Source of the DNA: Alkalihalobacterium elongatum
Lineage (GTDB): Bacteria > Bacillota > Bacilli > Bacillales > Bacillaceae_F
Assembly: GCF_019024285.1 (NCBI RefSeq)
Contig: NZ_WMKZ01000002.1
Span: 62,001 to 126,000 of the forward strand
Reading direction: 5' to 3'
Length of the DNA: 64,000 nucleotides
This document shows positions 53,848 through 62,823 of this stretch, piece by piece. Position 1 is the first letter of the stretch. Every line of letters starts with the position of its first letter. A model generated the notes under the pieces. That model saw only the letters and a program-made list of their open reading frames with translations. It did no database searches and was not told the DNA's origin. A program made the position numbers and the translations under genes.

Positions 53848-54864
53848 ATGAAAGGCATTATTAATACAACTTCTGCTCGCATAATTACTTTAATTGGCTT
53901 GCTCGTTTTATTATTATTTATTTCTGTACAAAGTCTTCTTCTAGGTTTAACATCTATTAATCTCGAAATGGTCATACAATCTTTCACTGCTTATGATCAA
54001 TCAACCGAGCATATTGTCATACATACAACTCGAATACCTCGGACGCTCATCGCTTTATGCATTGGATTCAGTCTGGCGATCGCAGGTGTTCTTATGCAAA
54101 CACTAACGCGAAACCCTCTTGCTAGTCCTGGAATTTTCGGGATCAATGCAGGGGCTAGTTTTTTTATTGTCAGTTTCATTACTTTTATTGGCGTGACTTC
54201 TCTTACTCAAATGGTATGGGTTGGATTTTTAGGAGCTGCGGTAGCCACCGTTCTAGTTTTAATGATTGGTGGGGGGCTAAATAATAACACGGTTTCTCCA
54301 TTTCGAATTGTTCTAGCAGGTGCTGCAATTACTGCCTTCTTTTCATCAATGACTCAAGGTATTCTCTCACTTAATATGAAAACATTGGACGAAGTCATGT
54401 TTTGGTTAGCTGGTTCAATTGAAGGGCGTAGTTTAGATCTTCTAATTGCAGTTTTACCATATATGGTTATCGGGTGGTTTTTGGCTCTGATCATAAGTAC
54501 AAAATTAAATACATTTGCACTAGGCAGTGACATCGCAAAAGGATTAGGACAACGAACTGGCCTCTTGTATTTTACAGTTTCAGTCGTTGTCGTGCTATTA
54601 GCAGGAACTTCAGTAGCAGTTGCTGGTCCGATAGGATTCATTGGTTTAATTGTACCTCATTTAGCTCGTTACCTCGTCGGAAACGATCACCGTTGGGTAA
54701 TTCCTTTTGCAGGTGTCATGGGAACCATTGTATTACTGATAGCTGATATTTTAGCAAGACTTGTTATTTTGCCGAAAGAAGTTCCAGTAGGCGTCATGAC
54801 TGCATTTATTGGTGTACCATTTTTTATTTATGTGATTCGGAAGGAGTATGCTAATAAACTATGA
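53848..54864 (+). CDS. Iron-siderophore ABC permease (FecCD family), first
   Basis: A 338-aa integral permease with about 9-10 TM helices. Family markers: RIPRTLIALCIGFSLAIAGVLMQTLTRNPLASPGIFGINAGA and GLIVPHLARYLVGNDHRWVIPF near the C-terminus. ATG 53848 follows TTGGAG; the longer open frame starting at 53722 runs through the Fur boxes and is not real. Its end overlaps the second permease start by 4 nt (ATGA). Confidence 0.93.
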   Translation: MKGIINTTSARIITLIGLLVLLLFISVQSLLLGLTSINLEMVIQSFTAYDQSTEHIVIHTTRIPRTLIALCIGFSLAIAGVLMQTLTRNPLASPGIFGINAGASFFIVSFITFIGVTSLTQMVWVGFLGAAVATVLVLMIGGGLNNNTVSPFRIVLAGAAITAFFSSMTQGILSLNMKTLDEVMFWLAGSIEGRSLDLLIAVLPYMVIGWFLALIISTKLNTFALGSDIAKGLGQRTGLLYFTVSVVVVLLAGTSVAVAGPIGFIGLIVPHLARYLVGNDHRWVIPFAGVMGTIVLLIADILARLVILPKEVPVGVMTAFIGVPFFIYVIRKEYANKL

Positions 54865-55922
54865 AACAGAATATCATGCTTCGCCTTAAAAACAACTCCA
54901 TTTCTTATTTGATAAGTAAAAGGGGAATGACCATTCTTCTGGTCTCCTTCTTTTTATTGTCCTTTACGGTAATTGTTAGTTTATCATTAGGGGAATTTAA
55001 ATTAACACCATACGAAACGATATTAACTTTATTAGGATACGGGACAGATAAACAACACCTCGTAATTTTTAATTTTAGATTACCTCGTATCATTACTGCC
55101 ATATTAGCGGGTTCAGCGTTAGCCGTTTCAGGGGCAATTATTCAAGGCGTCGGAAAAAACCCCCTAGCGTCACCAGAACTAATTGGGATTACTGGAGGGG
55201 CAGCCGCTGGTGTTATCGCATTTTTAATTACATTTAGCGATCCTTTAAGCCATACACTGACTGTAAGCATTCATTATCTTCCTTTTGCAGCCATTATTGG
55301 AGGCCTTTTATCAGGTTTAATTGTTTACGTACTTGCTTGGAAAAATGGTGTAACTTCCTTACGATTTATTTTAATTGGAATAGGAATTGCAACTGTTATG
55401 CAAGCACTAACAACATTTCTTATGAAAGCGAGTCCAACTATATATCATGCAAATGAGGCACTAACATGGATTACTGGAAGTGTGTACGGTTCAAACTGGC
55501 AGAAAATCTCAACATTTTCAATTTGGCTCATTATTCTCTTTCCAATTGTTTTATTCTATGTAAGACATTTAAACGTCCATTATCTTGGAGATGAAATTGC
55601 CACTGGACTAGGATCTTCCGTTGAAAAGCAACGTTTTGTATTACTTTTCCTAAGTGTTTGTTTAGCTAGTGTTGCTGTAGCCTTAGCGGGTGCTATCGGT
55701 TTTGTTGGATTAATGGCTCCACATATATCTAGATTACTAGTCGGACCCTCTTTCGGATTTTTGTTACCTGTTACAGCCTGTGTTGGGGCGGTTCTCGTTG
55801 TAGTTGCAGATTTGATTGGTCGACTGGCTTTTGCACCGCTCGAAATCCCAGCAGGTGTTTTTACAGCAGCGATTGGTGCACCTTACTTTATCTACTTACT
55901 TATTAAAAGTCAAAAAAATTAA
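54861..55922 (+). CDS. Iron-siderophore ABC permease (FecCD family), second
   Basis: A 353-aa partner permease: RLPRIITAILAGSALAVSGAIIQGVGKNPLASPELIGITGGAAAG, and GLMAPHISRLLVGPSFGFLLP. About ten TM helices. It pairs with the first permease as a heterodimer; coupling is by a 4-nt overlap. The ATPase gene starts 16 nt after its stop. Confidence 0.93.
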   Translation: MKQNIMLRLKNNSISYLISKRGMTILLVSFFLLSFTVIVSLSLGEFKLTPYETILTLLGYGTDKQHLVIFNFRLPRIITAILAGSALAVSGAIIQGVGKNPLASPELIGITGGAAAGVIAFLITFSDPLSHTLTVSIHYLPFAAIIGGLLSGLIVYVLAWKNGVTSLRFILIGIGIATVMQALTTFLMKASPTIYHANEALTWITGSVYGSNWQKISTFSIWLIILFPIVLFYVRHLNVHYLGDEIATGLGSSVEKQRFVLLFLSVCLASVAVALAGAIGFVGLMAPHISRLLVGPSFGFLLPVTACVGAVLVVVADLIGRLAFAPLEIPAGVFTAAIGAPYFIYLLIKSQKN

Positions 55923-55938
55923 TTAAGGAGGTTCTTTT

Positions 55939-56760
55939 ATGACACCAGGGATTGAAACCAAACAGTTATCAATTGGCTATAGCGAAAACTTAATTATAGA
56001 GAACTTGGATATGAAAATACCAAAAGGAAAAATTACTGTTTTAATCGGTAGTAACGGCTGCGGAAAATCAACACTTTTACGGTCCCTTGCTCGATTACTA
56101 AAACCTAAGAGTGGAAACATATTACTTAACCAAGAAAAGCTTAACACTCTTTCTACAAAAGAAATAGCAAAGCAATTATCGATACTACCACAAGGTCCGA
56201 CTCCTCCTGATGGAATAACAGTGCTGCAACTTGTTAAGCAAGGACGATATCCGTATCAATCTTGGCGGAAACAATGGTCAGAAGAAGATGAAAGAATTGT
56301 CAAAAGAGCATTGGAAGTAACGAATCTAGAAGATTTAATCAATAAACAAGTTGACTCATTATCAGGTGGGCAACGTCAACGTGTTTGGATAGCGATGACC
56401 CTTGCTCAAGCAACAGAAACCATTCTACTCGATGAACCAACGACTTATTTAGACTTATCTCATCAGATTGAAATTTTAGACTTACTATTTGAATTAAACG
56501 CTAACGAAAATCGAACAGTTATTATGGTTCTACATGATATTAACCTAGCATGTCGTTACGCTCACCACTTAATTGCCATTAAAGATAAAACCATTTACGC
56601 AGAAGGTTCACCACATGAAATAATTAATGAATCTCTTATCGAAGATGTATTTAACTTAAAATGTCAAATTATTAATGACCCTCTTTTCCATACTCCTATG
56701 TGCATTCCTTACGGGAAAGTGGTTCCCTTTGCAAAAACAGCAACAGGCACCTTTAGTTAA
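55939..56760 (+). CDS. Iron-siderophore ABC transporter ATP-binding protein (FecE/FhuC-like)
   Basis: A 273-aa ATPase: Walker A GSNGCGKST (about residues 37-45), signature LSGGQRQRVWIAMTLAQ, Walker B TILLDEPTTYLD, switch VLHDINLACRYAHH. SD AAGGAGG. It energises the two permeases upstream. The last five residues (TGTFS) and the TAA stop are encoded by the left half of a dispersed palindromic element (56743-56775), suggesting that insertion of that repeat changed the original C-terminus. Confidence 0.93.
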   Translation: MTPGIETKQLSIGYSENLIIENLDMKIPKGKITVLIGSNGCGKSTLLRSLARLLKPKSGNILLNQEKLNTLSTKEIAKQLSILPQGPTPPDGITVLQLVKQGRYPYQSWRKQWSEEDERIVKRALEVTNLEDLINKQVDSLSGGQRQRVWIAMTLAQATETILLDEPTTYLDLSHQIEILDLLFELNANENRTVIMVLHDINLACRYAHHLIAIKDKTIYAEGSPHEIINESLIEDVFNLKCQIINDPLFHTPMCIPYGKVVPFAKTATGTFS

Positions 56761-56775
56761 CTAAAGGCTGCCTGT
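56743..56775. repeat. Dispersed palindromic element, copy 2
   Basis: ACAGGCA-CCTTTAGTT / AACTAAAGGCTGCCTGT, a 16-bp stem with one bulged G. The core AGGCACCTTTAG matches copy 1 at 52669-52712. It overlaps the 3' end of the ATPase gene and lies between convergent genes, so it may also terminate transcription. Confidence 0.8.
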
Positions 56776-56786
56776 CACCACTTATA

Positions 56787-57266
56787 TTAATCGTCTTCTT
56801 CCTCATCGTCATCGTCGTCATCTTCATCATCTTCTTCATCTTCTTCATCGTCGTCATCATCGTCATCATCGTCATCTTCATCGTCATCGTCATCATCGTC
56901 ATCATCATCGTCATCGTCATCATCGTCATCATCATCGTCAATTTCATTGCCTTCATTTTCTATTTTAAACTCTACTTCTGTTCCATCTAAAAATGAGATT
57001 TCAACATCTAATTCGATAAAAGAATCATTGCCCAATGCCTTTAAAATTTTCTTGATTAACTTTTCTTCTGACATATCAGATGAAATAGATAAATCGTCCA
57101 TAAAGTTAGGGTTAATAATTGACCCAGCGCTACTTACAACTTCCTCACCTAAATCTGTTTTTTTATGGATGGTTAACTCTCCCACTTCACCATCAAATTC
57201 TAATTCATAGAATGTGTCCCCTTGAAGCTCAAGTTCAATCGTTAATTCATGTAATTCACTTTTCAT
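56787..57266 (-). CDS. YusW-like protein with a 50-residue all-acidic tail
   Basis: A 159-aa protein. Residues 1-109 form an alpha/beta domain resembling YusW (TIELELQGDTFYELEFD, then SEEKLIKKILKALGNDSFIELDVEISFLDGTEVEF); this assignment is by pattern and moderate. Residues 110-159 are exclusively Asp and Glu, encoded by a run of GAT/GAC/GAA/GAG codons, a trinucleotide microsatellite at 56790-56939. No signal peptide is present, so it is cytoplasmic. It could bind Ca2+ or other cations or simply be highly soluble. ATG start with GGAGG. Convergent with the iron ABC operon, no proven link. Confidence 0.75.
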   Translation of the reverse strand: MKSELHELTIELELQGDTFYELEFDGEVGELTIHKKTDLGEEVVSSAGSIINPNFMDDLSISSDMSEEKLIKKILKALGNDSFIELDVEISFLDGTEVEFKIENEGNEIDDDDDDDDDDDDDDDDDDDDEDDDDDDDDDDEEDEEDDEDDDDDDEEEDD

Positions 57267-57476
57267 ATGGAACCTCCTGGTTATATATCATTATTTTTAT
57301 TGCACTGATATACTGTATGTAATTCGTTTAGTTTGGTATAGGTATTTGAATAGGTAAATGGGATTTTTTATAAAAAATTTGTTAAACACCAAGTGTTAAT
57401 TAGAGTTCACTCTGAAATTTACTGTGTAGAACCTAATTTTATTACCTATCAAAAACTTGCTTTGGCTCAGTAAAAA

Positions 57477-57505
57477 AAGAAGTTGATTGTGCGGCTCAAC
57501 TTCTT
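57477..57505 (-). terminator. Terminator of the glycosyltransferase gene
   Basis: Perfect stem AAGAAGTTGA / TCAACTTCTT with a 9-nt loop, 16 nt past the stop, followed by TTTTTTTA on the minus strand. Confidence 0.9.
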
Positions 57506-57520
57506 TCTTTTATCCTTAGG

Positions 57521-59233
57521 TTACGAGCTTTTCCTACGTTTCTTTCTGTTTCTTTTAAATTCCAGTACATTCATAAATAGTTTCGCTGTTGTAATATCAT
57601 TTACGGCTTCGACAAGATTGGATGGCTTTTCGACTAGTTCTTTTTGTTCCTGCTCTTTAAGTTCTGGCTCTTTAGATTCCTGCTCTTTAAGTTCCTGGTT
57701 TGGAATCTGCTTTTCCATATCCTTTACTACATTTTTTATGACTTTTTCAATTTCCTTCTCGTTCGAATCTTGAACCTGCTCCTCTGCTGCTGACAGTAAT
57801 GACTTGATATACTCATTATTCTTGGTCAATTCTAGGAATAGGATTTCGCGTATTCTTTCTTTTTTCGATTTAAGTTTTGGTGGAGTAATTTCCGCAACTT
57901 CTTCTTCAACAGTATCTGTTTCTACAGTTCCTTTATCCTCCTCAACATCTTCGGTATCAGTGGTTGTTTCACTCGTATCAAATTCCTGCTCTTCAAGAAT
58001 TTCAATTAATTGTTCATTAATATTTTCAACATCTTCCTCTTCCCTTTGGTCTTCATCCTTACTAGTAACAGCAATATTATTTTTGATCTTGTACTCAATC
58101 TCATGCCAAACAGAAAGAATATCGTCTGCTACACGTGACCACGTATAGTTTTTTTCTGCCAGACTACGTCCGTACTCCCCCATTTTCTTAGCTAAGTTAG
58201 GACTTGAGAGCAGGAATGAGATTTGATCAGCAATTTCTTGTGGGTCTTCTGGATTCTGGATAACAATCCCGTTTTCTTTTTCCTCAATTACTTCTGGGTT
58301 TCCACCTCGAGCGGTTGTTACAATTGGACGTCCTGAAGCCATCGCTTCATAATGGACACGTGCAAGTGGTTCCTGCCATTGAGATGGACATACAAATATA
58401 TCTGCCGCCGCAAACCAATATTGGATTTGATCAGGGGCAACAAAGCCTGTAGTAATAACTGGTATGGGTAAGCGGTTAGCAAGAGCTCGAACATACGCCA
58501 CATAATCAGTAATGTCATCTTGACTAAACCATTTACTTCCTACTATTACTAGAGCAATCTCAGGGTGCTTTTTCGCTAATTTTGGCATCGCTTTTACTAA
58601 AATATCTGCACCCTTATTCGCAGAAAGTCTGCCCGTAAATAAGATAATTTTTTTATTTTCTAAATTATGTTCTTGGCGAATTTGTTTACGCATTTTTCGA
58701 GCTTGATCTGAATGAGGATGCGCAAAGCGTTCGATATCTACGCCTGAATAGATGGTTTTTAACTTTGATGCAGCTTGTGGGAAAGGATCAGCTATCGTCT
58801 TTCCAATATAATCACTAACCGTTATTATTTGATCCAACTGTTCAATAGCCTTCTCTGCCTCTTCTGCAGCAATTTTTTCAGGCTTAAACATATCGTTGTG
58901 CATACTTAAAACTAGACGAGAATTTGGAGCAACCTCCCTCACACTCGTTACTAAACGAGGGCGATTAAAAATATGAATGACATCAAATGTATTTGTTTTT
59001 AAATAGTCAATCACACCTTCTTTATAAATTTCGAACAATCCTCCTGGAACTCGAACATACTTTATATTTTTAATTGTCTCTTCATTAGGTAAGCTTGAGT
59101 CATCTCTTCCTAGGATCGTTAACTCATAATGAGACGATAATTTTTCAGAAACTCCTTCAATATATGTTTGAATGGCGCCACCTCTTACCGGGGGGACTGG
59201 GAGTTTTTCTGTACAAATCATTAAAACTTTCAT
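57521..59233 (-). CDS. GT4 glycosyltransferase, CotSA-like, with long charged C-terminal tail
   Basis: A 570-aa protein. Residues 1-380 are a GT-B, family 4 glycosyltransferase like spore coat CotSA/YtcC: PVRGGAIQTYIEGV, ILFTGRLSANKGADILVKAMP, and EAMASGRPIVTTARGGNPEVIEEKENGIV (donor site E-x7-E). About 190 further residues are mostly acidic, with Lys/Glu repeats such as ELKEQ-ESKEP-ELKEQ near 520-540 and a basic end (FKRNRKKRRKSS). Normal CotSA is about 380 aa, so the tail is extra. ATG 59233 has AAAGGGG. It lies beside a GalU-like gene, as ytcC lies near ytdA in B. subtilis. Likely role: spore-surface polysaccharide. Confidence 0.85.
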   Translation of the reverse strand: MKVLMICTEKLPVPPVRGGAIQTYIEGVSEKLSSHYELTILGRDDSSLPNEETIKNIKYVRVPGGLFEIYKEGVIDYLKTNTFDVIHIFNRPRLVTSVREVAPNSRLVLSMHNDMFKPEKIAAEEAEKAIEQLDQIITVSDYIGKTIADPFPQAASKLKTIYSGVDIERFAHPHSDQARKMRKQIRQEHNLENKKIILFTGRLSANKGADILVKAMPKLAKKHPEIALVIVGSKWFSQDDITDYVAYVRALANRLPIPVITTGFVAPDQIQYWFAAADIFVCPSQWQEPLARVHYEAMASGRPIVTTARGGNPEVIEEKENGIVIQNPEDPQEIADQISFLLSSPNLAKKMGEYGRSLAEKNYTWSRVADDILSVWHEIEYKIKNNIAVTSKDEDQREEEDVENINEQLIEILEEQEFDTSETTTDTEDVEEDKGTVETDTVEEEVAEITPPKLKSKKERIREILFLELTKNNEYIKSLLSAAEEQVQDSNEKEIEKVIKNVVKDMEKQIPNQELKEQESKEPELKEQEQKELVEKPSNLVEAVNDITTAKLFMNVLEFKRNRKKRRKSS

Positions 59234-59260
59234 TATCTCTTTTCCCCTTTCCAACAAAAA

Positions 59261-59302
59261 AAGAATACGACACTAACCTAGCTAGTAGTTATCGTATTCT
59301 TT
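59261..59302 (-). terminator. Terminator between galU and the glycosyltransferase
   Basis: Stem AAGAATACGA / TCGTATTCTT with a 21-nt loop, followed on the minus strand by T7. It sits downstream of galU and just before the glycosyltransferase SD, so it may partly limit readthrough between the two. Confidence 0.75.
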
Positions 59303-59369
59303 AAAATAATTTAGGTATAGTTGTTAGCCTTGAAAAAACTAGTTTAATTAAATTTATGATTATAGAAGT

Positions 59370-60179
59370 CTAACCTTCATCACAATACAGTTTTTTTAGT
59401 AATTTAAAATATTCTTTGTGTGAGCCAATGTCAAAACGCTCGCCAGATACTTCATAACCATAACACTTTCTTACCTGTAACATTGCTTTTAAAGCATCTG
59501 TTAGTTGAATTTCTCCACCAATTCCAGGCTTCGTTTGTTCTAAAAAAGTAAAAATATCAGGATGTAAAACATAACGACCGACAACAGCCAAATCAGAAGG
59601 AGGTGAACTTTTTGGCTTTTCAACAATATCGACAATTTGATTTAAGCCAGAAGAAATCGTTCTCCCCTTAATCACTCCATAATTATGGAGTAATTCTTTT
59701 TTGACCTGTTTCACACCTATTACACTACTACTCTGTTGTTCATATACGTTAATTAATTGCTTTAGGCTTCGTTTTTTTTCAACAAAAATATCATCTGGTA
59801 ATAGAACAGCAAAAGGTTCGTCATTAATAAAAGGTCTCCCCATTTGTATCGCATCACCTAGTCCCCTTGCAAAAGGCTGACGAACAAATTGGATATGTGC
59901 TTTTGGAACCGATAACTTTTTTAATAAGTGCTGTTTATTCGTTTCCGCTAAGAATGCTTCCAATTCAAGAGATCGATCAAAATAATCTAAAATCATATTT
60001 TTATTTCTAGAAACGACAATTAATATCTCCTCAATTCCAGAGGCGACAGCTTCTTCAACGACATAATGAATGGCTGGCTTTCCGTTAATAGGAAACATTT
60101 CTTTTGGAAGAACTTTCGTTATCGGGAGACTTCGCGTTCCATACCCTGCAGCTGGGATTATAGCTTTTTTTATTTTCAT
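59370..60179 (-). CDS. galU: UTP-glucose-1-phosphate uridylyltransferase (YtdA-like)
   Basis: A 269-aa nucleotidyltransferase making UDP-glucose from UTP and glucose-1-phosphate. N-terminal motif IPAAGYGTRSLPITKVLPKEMFP; housekeeping GalU has GLGTRFLPATKAxPKEM, so this is a diverged paralog. Also GLGDAIQMGRPFI and DIVEKPKSSPPSDLAVVGRYVL, EIQLTDAL. It fits the YtdA branch linked to spore coat sugar synthesis, supplying the CotSA-like enzyme next door (inference). ATG start with GGGGGAG. Same strand as the glycosyltransferase, separated by a hairpin. Confidence 0.92.
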   Translation of the reverse strand: MKIKKAIIPAAGYGTRSLPITKVLPKEMFPINGKPAIHYVVEEAVASGIEEILIVVSRNKNMILDYFDRSLELEAFLAETNKQHLLKKLSVPKAHIQFVRQPFARGLGDAIQMGRPFINDEPFAVLLPDDIFVEKKRSLKQLINVYEQQSSSVIGVKQVKKELLHNYGVIKGRTISSGLNQIVDIVEKPKSSPPSDLAVVGRYVLHPDIFTFLEQTKPGIGGEIQLTDALKAMLQVRKCYGYEVSGERFDIGSHKEYFKLLKKLYCDEG

Positions 60180-60307
60180 ATCGCTCCCCCTTAAAACTTG
60201 TTCCTTTTACTAAAATATTCGTCCAAATAAGAAAAGGAAGTTGTCCATTAAAAAAGGGCAGGAGTAACAAAAATAGCAAGATGTCATTAGCTCCCCCTCA
60301 ATAAAAA

Positions 60308-60336
60308 AGAAATGTCTTCCCCTTGCAGACATTTCT
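60308..60336 (-). terminator. Terminator of cysQ
   Basis: Stem AGAAATGTCT / AGACATTTCT with a 9-nt loop followed by TTTTTT on the minus strand, 30 nt past the stop. Confidence 0.88.
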
Positions 60337-60365
60337 TCACAGATCTATTTTTATACGCTGTGACG

Positions 60366-61172
60366 CTACCTTTTTGCTATAAACCATGAATTTAGTAAAC
60401 TTTCTTTATTGTATAGAAGTGGCTTTGCATCATCAGTATGAATAACCTTACCTCCTGCTTGTTCAACAATAGCCTGCCCAGCTGCTGTATCCCATTCCAT
60501 CGTTGGCGCAAACCTTGGATAAACATCCGCTACTCCCTCCGCAACTTTACAAAGCTTCAATGAACTTCCAGCCGATAATATCTCCACTTCCCCAACTGTT
60601 TTCTTTAATTCATTCACGTATTCCTCTGTTTCTTTAGACATATGCGATCGGCTCGCGATGATTGTAGTTTTTACTTTTGCTACGTTTAATGGTAGCCTAC
60701 TAGCTGATTGAATAAGATGACTAGAATGGTTAAGATATTCCATAACCTTTTCTAATTTAAATGCTCCTATACCTTCTTTGGCAAAATAAACCGTATCTAA
60801 TACTGGAGCATAAATCACTCCAAGTACAACCTTACCATTTTTAACCAAAGCAATATTAACAGTAAACTCACCGTTTCTCTTAATAAATTCCTTCGTTCCA
60901 TCTAAAGGATCAACTAACCATAAATAATTCCACTTTTTTCTTTCTTCATAGGAAAGGTGCTTTCCTTCTTCACTTAAAATGGGGATTTTAGGATATAGCT
61001 TAGTCAATCCTTGCGTAATAACTTCATTTGAAACTTTATCTGCAATAGTTAACGGTGAATTATCATGTTTACTTTCCACTTTGAAATCTACATCTTTATA
61101 AACGTCTAATATACGACCACCGGCATTAATTGCAATTTTAACAATGTCTTTCAACTCTATCTTATTAAACAT
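60366..61172 (-). CDS. cysQ: 3'(2'),5'-bisphosphate nucleotidase CysQ
   Basis: A 268-aa inositol-monophosphatase-superfamily enzyme. Metal site ILSEEGKHLS (Glu), WLVDPLDGTKEFI (DPLDGT) and EWDTAAGQAIVEQAGG. The KEFIKRNGEF and VIYAPVLDTVYFA segments place it with CysQ, which converts PAP/PAPS to AMP/APS and so removes the by-product of sulfate reduction. ATG 61172. The SD is weak (GGTTAAAAG). It is monocistronic, with no sulfur genes nearby except the SulP transporter 26 kb away. Confidence 0.92.
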   Translation of the reverse strand: MFNKIELKDIVKIAINAGGRILDVYKDVDFKVESKHDNSPLTIADKVSNEVITQGLTKLYPKIPILSEEGKHLSYEERKKWNYLWLVDPLDGTKEFIKRNGEFTVNIALVKNGKVVLGVIYAPVLDTVYFAKEGIGAFKLEKVMEYLNHSSHLIQSASRLPLNVAKVKTTIIASRSHMSKETEEYVNELKKTVGEVEILSAGSSLKLCKVAEGVADVYPRFAPTMEWDTAAGQAIVEQAGGKVIHTDDAKPLLYNKESLLNSWFIAKR

Positions 61173-61608
61173 CTTTTAACCTACCTTTACATATTTTAGG
61201 ATTGGTTATACCCATTTCTTGCACTTTATTTTTTCTAACATCAACGTAGTCACTCATAATATTATACGAAAAAATAACACTTAACTTTCCTACGTATAAT
61301 CGTTTTTTCACTAGAGGATTTCCCTTCAATTCTTTTAACCGTTAACGACATTACCTCATTTAATTAAAGCTCATCTACGTTTTACCTACTTAGAAATGAC
61401 TGTCCATAACTGTAGCTTTAGTGGGGCAAACATGGGCAGGTGCAACAAACAAGGTATTAAAATATCTACAAGTATTTGGACTTATTTTGATCAATACTTT
61501 AAATTTATTATCATACATTTGACTATTCGTAGTTAGATGCCTACACTAATTACTTCGCTATGAATACCGTAATATTAGGCTTCAATATAATGAAAGGAGG
61601 AGGTATTA
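61173..61608. other. Intergenic region upstream of the 61.6-kb small gene
   Basis: 436 bp with no SD-supported gene. A 38-codon open frame at 61409-61522 (plus) reads like real protein (ALVGQTWAGATNKVLKYLQ, then VFGLILIN) but has no start codon with an SD, so it may be a gene remnant or chance. Confidence 0.4.
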
Positions 61609-61911
61609 ATGAAGTCTAGCGATGTCTCGAACAAAAAATTAGTTGAATTGTTTATTGCATCAGAACTTAAAAAAAACAATATTGACATGAAACAAGACTT
61701 AACCACAGAAGATAAAAAGGAAATAAAGCGTATAATTAAACATATTCATAACCAAATGAAAAGCTTTATAGAAAGAAAGAAAAATTTAACAGAAAAAATT
61801 GAGAAGCAGTCTAGAAAAAACAACAATCATAAAGGAGTACAACATTTTACCGATATAAATGACATTAATACACTTAAAATCTATGAAAATACACTACAAC
61901 AAAAATACTAG
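61609..61911 (+). CDS. Small charged helical protein of 100 aa, unknown
   Basis: Not recognised. Lys-rich and helical: SNKKLVELFIASELKKNNIDM, DLTTEDKKEIKRIIKHIHNQMKSFIERKKN. The 'LTxEDKKEIKRIIxxxxxQMxxF' part resembles the linker helices of small spore coat proteins near CotV/CotW, which would suit the neighbouring CsxC-like genes, but this is only suggestive. AAAGGAGGAGG SD before ATG, so translation is secure. Plus strand, convergent with the CsxC-like gene at 62077. Confidence 0.7.
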   Translation: MKSSDVSNKKLVELFIASELKKNNIDMKQDLTTEDKKEIKRIIKHIHNQMKSFIERKKNLTEKIEKQSRKNNNHKGVQHFTDINDINTLKIYENTLQQKY

Positions 61912-61972
61912 TTGTTTCTAGTTAATATCACTATTACATTGTAAAATACCTTTTTGTACAAAAGAAAAAAAG

Positions 61973-62000
61973 AGGATGAAGAAAAAATTTCTCATCCTTT
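61973..62000. terminator. Terminator between the 100-aa gene and CsxC-like gene 1
   Basis: Stem AGGATGA-GAAA / TTTC-TCATCCT with one bulge, flanked by A-run and T-run, so usable from both sides. Confidence 0.8.
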
Positions 62001-62076
62001 TTATTTAATCAAATTGTAATTCATTTCAAACATATTCATAACCAACTGAAAAACTTTTTTAAAGATAGTTTGATAA

Positions 62077-62823
62077 CTATTCAAACATTCCAGGTGAAGG
62101 AACTTCCACTTGTTGTAGTTGTAATACTTTTAAGCGCATTTCAACAATCATTTTTTCTCTGACTGTTCTAAAAACAGGGCAATGCGGCTTCCAGTTTTCT
62201 GCGATATCAAGTTCAGTAACTCCCGCAAATTCGAGCCTACAGAAAGGCATATTATTAAAGAATTCATATGTGGCAAACCCTTGTACTTTTGAATCCATCC
62301 CCAATCCATGCTTATCATTAAATACTAATTCCATAACCCCGTTTTTCATACTTAATTGTTGTTCGATAAAACCATTTGGAGGAATTCTCACAACACAGTG
62401 GAATGGAACATCTACTGTATGGTGTTCGACAGCGCCTGAACAACTTGGAACGAACTCAATATTTTTTCGGACAAATCCACCTAAAAATAATTTAATTACT
62501 CCTGGCTCGAATACATTGTTATTGTTATTTGGTAATGCTGAAGTTGGATTCGAAAACTGTGATTGGACTATTTTACATTGTGTTAAGTGTACGTTTTTTT
62601 TGATACGCTTAATTTCGCGAGCTGGTTTTGGTAATCTGTCTACCGATTCTATATCAACCTGAATCCATTCATCAGCAACTACAACTGGAATGTTGAAATT
62701 TCCAACAGTCGAATCTGCAAATGGAAACCTTTCACAATTTAATGTTTTGGCTTCATCTGCAGTTTTACAACTGGACGTAGTTCTTTGAATCTTTCTTAAT
62801 TTCCCCTTTGAGTGACAATGCAT
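62077..62823 (-). CDS. CsxC/DUF3794-like spore-surface protein, copy 1
   Basis: A 248-aa protein without signal peptide. N-terminal motif SSCKTADEAKTLNCERF, then IPVVVADEWIQVDIESVDRLPKPAREIKRIKKNVHLTQCK, VIKLFLGGFVRKNIEFVPSC, AVEHHTVDVPFHCVV and a closing repeat-like segment VQGFATYEFFNN ... LEFAGVTELDI. This order fits the CsxC/DUF3794 (SPOCS-type) family of spore coat or exosporium proteins; I am moderately sure. Several Cys could form coat disulfides. ATG with AAAGGTGG. Tandem paralog at 63077-63847. Confidence 0.75.
   Translation of the reverse strand: MHCHSKGKLRKIQRTTSSCKTADEAKTLNCERFPFADSTVGNFNIPVVVADEWIQVDIESVDRLPKPAREIKRIKKNVHLTQCKIVQSQFSNPTSALPNNNNNVFEPGVIKLFLGGFVRKNIEFVPSCSGAVEHHTVDVPFHCVVRIPPNGFIEQQLSMKNGVMELVFNDKHGLGMDSKVQGFATYEFFNNMPFCRLEFAGVTELDIAENWKPHCPVFRTVREKMIVEMRLKVLQLQQVEVPSPGMFE

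Noticed and set aside
56753-56956. Met/Thr/Lys-rich 67-codon frame
   Set aside because: It is the other frame of the GAT/GAC microsatellite of the acidic-tail gene, not a gene.
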